64,000 nucleotides of DNA, from NCBI GenBank assembly GCA_001464455.1, contig LNEI01000016.1, forward strand, positions 124,001 to 188,000, in the 5' to 3' direction. The notes under the pieces were generated by a model, which was not told the DNA's origin, ran no database searches, and saw only the letters and a list, made by a program, of their open reading frames with translations. The translations under genes were made by a program, and so were the position numbers. Numbering within the stretch: the stretch's first letter is position 1; every line of letters starts with the position of its first letter. The stretch comes from Acidobacteria bacterium Ga0077534 (GTDB taxonomy: Bacteria > Acidobacteriota > Blastocatellia > Pyrinomonadales > Pyrinomonadaceae). This document shows, piece by piece, positions 59,576 to 64,000 of this stretch.

Positions 59576-61105
59576 ATGCCAAGTATCGAAGAATCGATCC
59601 ACCCGCCTGAGACGATCAGTGAAGGGGAAGCTAAGTTTGAGGCTTTTCGGAAGAAGCTTGGGTATTTTCTTGCCCCGGCGGTTTTTCTGGCGATCTTCTT
59701 TTTTCCATTTGACGATCTGAAGCCCGAGGCACATCGGCTTGCGGCGATCATGGCGGCTGTTATCGTGCTTTGGCTGTGTGAAACGCTGCCGATGACGGCG
59801 ACGGCACTGCTGGGAGCGGCTGCGGCGGTTGTCCTGCAGGTGGCGGATGCGAAGTCGGTTTTTGCACCGTTTGCCGACCCGCTGATATTTCTGTTTATCG
59901 GTTCGTTTATTCTGGCGAGGGCTCTGTTTGTCAGAAATCTGGACAAACGCGTCGCTTTTGCGGTGCTCTCGCTCAAGATAATTGGCGGGCGGCCTTCGCG
60001 GATATTATTTGCGTTTGGCGCCGTAACGGCGTTTATGTCCGGCTGGATGTCGAACACGGCGACGACGGCGATGATGTTCGCTATCGGCCTGTCGATCATC
60101 TCGTTTCTGATGCGGCAGGAGAAAGAGACTGGCATCAAGATAAACCCGAGCTACGCGACCGCACTGATGCTGATGACTTCCTTTTCGGCGTCGATCGGCG
60201 GCGTCGCGACACCGATCGGGACTCCGCCGAATGTTATCGGTATCGGTTTTATCCGCAGTCTCGCGGGGACGGACATTTCGTTTTTCAAATGGATGCTGAT
60301 CGGCGTGCCGGTCGTTATCATTTTGTTTCTGTTCCTTTGGCTGTACCTAAATTACCTTGCTCCGGCCGGCGTCAAGGTGATTGCTGGCAGCGGGGAGATG
60401 ATCGATGCCGAGCGCAAGAAGCTCGGTCCGTGGACGCGCGGTCAACGCTCTGTCGCAATTGCATTTGCGGTAACTGTAGTTTTTTGGATCGTGCCGGGAA
60501 TTGTCGCACTAATTCTGGGCGAGCAGAGTCAGCAGTATAAAGTCCTCAACGGCCGCCTTCCCGAATCGGTAGGAGCTCTTCTCGGGGCGATGCTACTGTT
60601 TATTCTTCCCGGTGACGAGCCGGGCGAAAAAGCGATAAGTTGGGACGACGCGGTCAAGATCGACTGGGGGGTTGTTTTCCTATACGGAGGCGGCTTTGCT
60701 CTTGGCGTTCTTTCATTCCAAACCGGCCTTGCTGAGGCGGTTGGCCGAGGCCTGACTGAGATACTTCCATTCTCGGGCGGTTTTGGACTGCTCGTTGCGT
60801 CGGTAATAGTTGCGGTCATCGTTTCCGAGACCACCTCGAATACGGCATCGGCGAACATGGTGGTACCGGTCGTCATTGCCATCGCTCAGTCGCAAGGCGC
60901 CGATCCGTTTATTCCCGCCTTAGGAGCGACGCTCGCGGCGAGCCTCGGATTTATGCTTCCGGTCTCGACTCCGTGCAATGCGATCGTCTACGGTTCGGGC
61001 TATATTCCGCTAATGAAGATGGTTCGGTACGGAATATTGCTCGATATTGTCGGAGCAATCGTGATAATTGCACTGGTCTGGACACTCGGCGGATTTCTTC
61101 GTTAA
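59576..61105 (+). CDS. DASS/SLC13 family anion:sodium symporter
   Basis: 509 aa; SFSASIGGVATPIGTPPNVIGIGF; SETTSNTASANMVVPVVIAIAQ; LPVSTPCNAIVYGSGYIPLMKMVRYG. Confidence 0.92.
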   Translation: MPSIEESIHPPETISEGEAKFEAFRKKLGYFLAPAVFLAIFFFPFDDLKPEAHRLAAIMAAVIVLWLCETLPMTATALLGAAAAVVLQVADAKSVFAPFADPLIFLFIGSFILARALFVRNLDKRVAFAVLSLKIIGGRPSRILFAFGAVTAFMSGWMSNTATTAMMFAIGLSIISFLMRQEKETGIKINPSYATALMLMTSFSASIGGVATPIGTPPNVIGIGFIRSLAGTDISFFKWMLIGVPVVIILFLFLWLYLNYLAPAGVKVIAGSGEMIDAERKKLGPWTRGQRSVAIAFAVTVVFWIVPGIVALILGEQSQQYKVLNGRLPESVGALLGAMLLFILPGDEPGEKAISWDDAVKIDWGVVFLYGGGFALGVLSFQTGLAEAVGRGLTEILPFSGGFGLLVASVIVAVIVSETTSNTASANMVVPVVIAIAQSQGADPFIPALGATLAASLGFMLPVSTPCNAIVYGSGYIPLMKMVRYGILLDIVGAIVIIALVWTLGGFLR

Positions 61106-61151
61106 GACCCCGATCGAAGCCCTTTTTTTACCCTAAAACTCTTTACTTCGA

Positions 61152-61195
61152 TCACTCTGAACGACCCACATCGTTCAGAGTGAAGTATTTTCTTT
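61152..61195 (+). terminator. intrinsic terminator downstream of SLC13 gene
   Basis: Perfect 13-bp stem TCACTCTGAACGA-CCCACA-TCGTTCAGAGTGA followed by AGTATTTTCTTTC. Confidence 0.75.
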
Positions 61196-61224
61196 CATTC
61201 TGCGTTAAACAGTGCAAAAAAGTG

Positions 61225-61253
61225 TTGACAGATATTTTGCATTACTGTAATTT
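61225..61253 (+). promoter_or_regulatory. possible sigma70-like promoter upstream of pilM
   Basis: TTGACA, 17 nt, TAATTT in an AT-rich intergenic stretch; the -10 is weak. Confidence 0.3.
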
Positions 61254-61543
61254 TTATAGAGTGATGGTCATATCCACCATCGCACCTTCGCCACCAGGAA
61301 CGGCAAAGTTTTCTGAAGTTAGGTTCCGTGAGGTCGCATCCGCGATCGAAAACATCCGACAAATGTGGGTTTTAGGCAAATCTCTAGTGTCCTGCCGACT
61401 GTGAACATTCCTTACTTTTCGGTCTATCGGCTGGTGGCAAAACCTTCAGAATCAAAACACGCATTTGATCGGTTGGGAACAAAAGAAAACTTTTCGAAGA
61501 AAGACAGCTTCGGTCGCGAAGCTAACTCAAGGAGCAAAAAATA

Positions 61544-62593
61544 ATGTTCGGTAAAAAGAAAAGCGTTGCCGGTTTGGACATCGGTTCCAGCTCGATCAAG
61601 ATGGTCGAACTCGAAGGCAAGCTGAATAACTTAAATCTAGTAAGCCTCGGATTCGAGAATCTGCCGGGCGACACGATCATCGACGGTCAGATCATGGAGC
61701 TGAACGTCGTTTCCGACGTTATCCAGAGTGTTTGCAACAACCATCAGGTCACGGCGACGAATGTCGTTACCGGCGTTAGCGGACACTCGGTCATTCTTAA
61801 GAACATTGTGCTTCCGCCGATGACCCGCGAAGAACTTGAAGAATCGATCGACTGGCACGCTGAGGAACATATCCCATACGATCTCGCTGATGTCAGCCTC
61901 GATTATCAGGTGACCGCCGAAACGCCTGACTCGACACACGTCCTGATCGCAGCTTGCAAACGCGAGCGCATCGACAATATCAAACAGGCGATCCAGTTGG
62001 CCGGAAAGACACCGGTCGTGATCGATGTTGACACTTTTGCCCTTCAGAACTGCTACGAAGTCAATTACAACCCGACAGACGATCAGGTCGTGACGCTCCT
62101 TAATATAGGTGCTTCCACGATGAACGTGAACATCGTCAAGGGAACGCGTTCGCTCTTTACGCGTGACATTACTGTTGGCGGCAGCCAGTTCACCGACGTG
62201 CTTCAGAGAAGCCTCGGACTCAATTTTCAGCAGGCCGAAGCCGTTAAACGCGGCGTGGTCGATGCGGTTGACGGCATCGAGGAAAAGTCAATCGAGCCGC
62301 TAATGAACAACGTGACCGAGGTCGTAGCGATGGAGATCCAGAAAACGTTCGATTTCTATCGGGCAACGACCGAGGACAATGAAACGGTTGTGCAAAAGAT
62401 ACTTATTTCGGGCGGCGGATCGAAGCTGGTTGGCCTTGCCCAGGAGCTTTCGCATCGGCTGGAACTGCCAGTCGAGATCTTAGACCCGTTTCGCAACATT
62501 AAGGTCGATGGAAAGAAATTCGACCCCGACTATCTTGCTGAGATCGTGCCCGAAATGGCCGTAGCCGTCGGTTTGGCAGTAAGGGGAGTGTAA
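61544..62593 (+). CDS. pilM: type IV pilus assembly protein PilM
   Basis: 349 aa; VAGLDIGSSSIKMVEL; IDWHAEEHIPYDLADVSLDYQV; ISGGGSKLVGLAQELSHRLELPVEILDPF. Confidence 0.93.
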   Translation: MFGKKKSVAGLDIGSSSIKMVELEGKLNNLNLVSLGFENLPGDTIIDGQIMELNVVSDVIQSVCNNHQVTATNVVTGVSGHSVILKNIVLPPMTREELEESIDWHAEEHIPYDLADVSLDYQVTAETPDSTHVLIAACKRERIDNIKQAIQLAGKTPVVIDVDTFALQNCYEVNYNPTDDQVVTLLNIGASTMNVNIVKGTRSLFTRDITVGGSQFTDVLQRSLGLNFQQAEAVKRGVVDAVDGIEEKSIEPLMNNVTEVVAMEIQKTFDFYRATTEDNETVVQKILISGGGSKLVGLAQELSHRLELPVEILDPFRNIKVDGKKFDPDYLAEIVPEMAVAVGLAVRGV

Positions 62594-62598
62594 CCAAC

Positions 62599-63333
62599 AT
62601 GATCAAGATCAACCTACTCAATTCCGTAACCGAGAGACAGAACGGCACCGTCGTTGCGGTGGATCGCACCATCTCAAGCCCGAATTCACGCCTGGCGCTC
62701 ATGTCGGTCGTCGTAATGGTACTGCTTGCCGCGGTAGTCGGATGGGACGTTATTAGTTCGCAGATGGCAAAGACCGAGGCCGAACGCCAGCTCGCCGAGC
62801 AGAAGACGATCGAAGCCGAACTGGCCGTCGTTATTGCCGAGCAGAAAGAGCTTGAAGGCAAGATCGCCGGCATCGATGCCCGAATCGAGGCGATCAAAAA
62901 ACTGAGAGCCTCACAGGCCGGGCCGCAGGCGGTACTCGACGCGATGCGTGAACGCATCGCGATGTTCCCGGGCCTATATCTGGAGAGCATCGAACAAGGA
63001 AAAGACGGTATCGTCGTTTCGGGAAGTTCCCCGGATGAAGCCCAGGTGACCCAGTTCGGCCGCAGCTTGGAATTCTCGAATGGCCTCTTCACAAATCTTA
63101 GTATCGAAACGACTCGAAACGAGATCACCAACGAGAACGCCCCAGAGCCCAAACCTGGCGAAAATGGCGAGCGTCCGAAGGTGGCGATCGTGAATTTCAA
63201 GGTTCGCACTGCATACACGCCTGAGAAAGCGGCGGGCGCCAACAACGGTACAAACCCGACGACAGCCTCGGCATCCGGGCCGGCCGCCGGCGGAGCTCCG
63301 CAAGGTGCACCACCGCAAGTCGCAAAGAACTGA
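62599..63333 (+). CDS. pilN: type IV pilus assembly protein PilN
   Basis: MIKINLLNSV start, TM, coiled coil; follows pilM. Confidence 0.85.
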   Translation: MIKINLLNSVTERQNGTVVAVDRTISSPNSRLALMSVVVMVLLAAVVGWDVISSQMAKTEAERQLAEQKTIEAELAVVIAEQKELEGKIAGIDARIEAIKKLRASQAGPQAVLDAMRERIAMFPGLYLESIEQGKDGIVVSGSSPDEAQVTQFGRSLEFSNGLFTNLSIETTRNEITNENAPEPKPGENGERPKVAIVNFKVRTAYTPEKAAGANNGTNPTTASASGPAAGGAPQGAPPQVAKN

Positions 63334-63365
63334 TCGGCAGATAAGCAAAATTAAAGGAAAACGAA

Positions 63366-64000
63366 ATGTTAGAGAAAATCAAAAATCTAAAGTGGCACTT
63401 CCAGTTGATGTTGCTCGTCACCGTTGCGGCCCTGCTCTATACGTCTGTGTGGTATTTCTACACGGCCGACATTCGCACCGAAACGGCAGCCATCTCGGAC
63501 CAGGTAGCGCAGCTGCAGGCAAAAAATGAAGCGGCTCGTGTCGCGACGCAGCGAATAAATGAGTTTCGTGCTCTTTACGCCAGCAAGTCGGAGGAATATG
63601 AAGAACTGAAGGTTCTCCTGCCTGAACAGCGAGAGATCACTAACGTTCTTCAGGGCCTGCAGGACACCGCGAACAGCTCCCGCCTGACGGTCATGCGTTT
63701 CAACCCGCGTGATGAAACGAATCAGGATTCGATCATGGCCAAGCCGGTCGAGGTCGAGGTGGACAGTAATTTTACAAATCTGCGAGCCTTCTTTGACGCC
63801 ATGGCCAAGCTGCCGCGTATCGTTTCGATCACTGATTTCAAGATAAATCAGCTGCCGAAGCAGACGGACGCGAAGACGATCCGGGCACAGTTTCTGCTGA
63901 CCGCGTATTATGCCGGGCCAAATGACCTGAATCCGAAACCGCCGGTTCCTGGAGCACCCGGAGCACCTGCGGTGCCCGGACAGCCCGCGGTTCCAGGAGC
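63366..64000 (+). CDS. pilO: type IV pilus assembly protein PilO, partial (runs off right edge)
   Basis: Manual translation MLEKIKNLKWHFQLMLLVTVAALLYTSVWYFY...YEELKVLLPEQREITNVLQGLQDTANSSRLTVMRFNP...; absent from ORF track because truncated. Confidence 0.85.
   Translation, partial: MLEKIKNLKWHFQLMLLVTVAALLYTSVWYFYTADIRTETAAISDQVAQLQAKNEAARVATQRINEFRALYASKSEEYEELKVLLPEQREITNVLQGLQDTANSSRLTVMRFNPRDETNQDSIMAKPVEVEVDSNFTNLRAFFDAMAKLPRIVSITDFKINQLPKQTDAKTIRAQFLLTAYYAGPNDLNPKPPVPGAPGAPAVPGQPAVPG

Noticed and set aside
60973-61404. 143-aa ORF spanning the end of the SLC13 gene, a terminator hairpin and the pilM upstream region
   Set aside because: Crosses a strong terminator-like stem-loop and overlaps the transporter in another frame; no protein-family signal.

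Overview
The window is a dense, high-GC bacterial chromosomal segment. Its style suggests Acidobacteriota, probably Blastocatellia/Pyrinomonadaceae-like; this is inferred from gene content only. No phage, transposase, CRISPR array, rRNA or tRNA was recognised. Main content: (1) A complete-looking reductive pyrimidine catabolism set is scattered over about 46 kb: an AGXT2-like aminotransferase, dihydropyrimidinase, NCS1 transporter, methylmalonate-semialdehyde dehydrogenase, a beta-ureidopropionase-like nitrilase, PreT and PreA. (2) A 13.6-kb tandem array (27490-41133) holds six paralogous proteins with a zinc-ribbon-like N-terminus, a TM segment, a TolB-like domain and TPRs. It is interrupted by one Ser/Thr kinase and ends in a decayed seventh copy. 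(3) There are three full Ser/Thr kinases plus a truncated kinase relic. (4) Several peptidases and hydrolases are present (M1, S9, two S12-like, an M50-like HELGH protein). (5) A YgiB/YjfM-like, YgiC/YjfC-like ATP-grasp and DUF350 operon lies between preT and preA. (6) PilM, PilN and partial PilO lie at the right edge, and a partial glucose-6-phosphate isomerase lies at the left edge; the ORF track misses both partial genes. The observations I consider least explained are two families of short hairpin-forming repeats found inside coding sequences. One is a 27-30 bp GTCAG[T/A]ACC element, in the same reading frame in unrelated genes. The other is a set of 3-nt-loop hairpins, with compensatory base changes between paralogues. 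Also notable are near-identical 5' segments between array paralogues, suggesting gene conversion, and an orphan ACT-like membrane protein. All calls come from reading motifs by eye; no database search was run.
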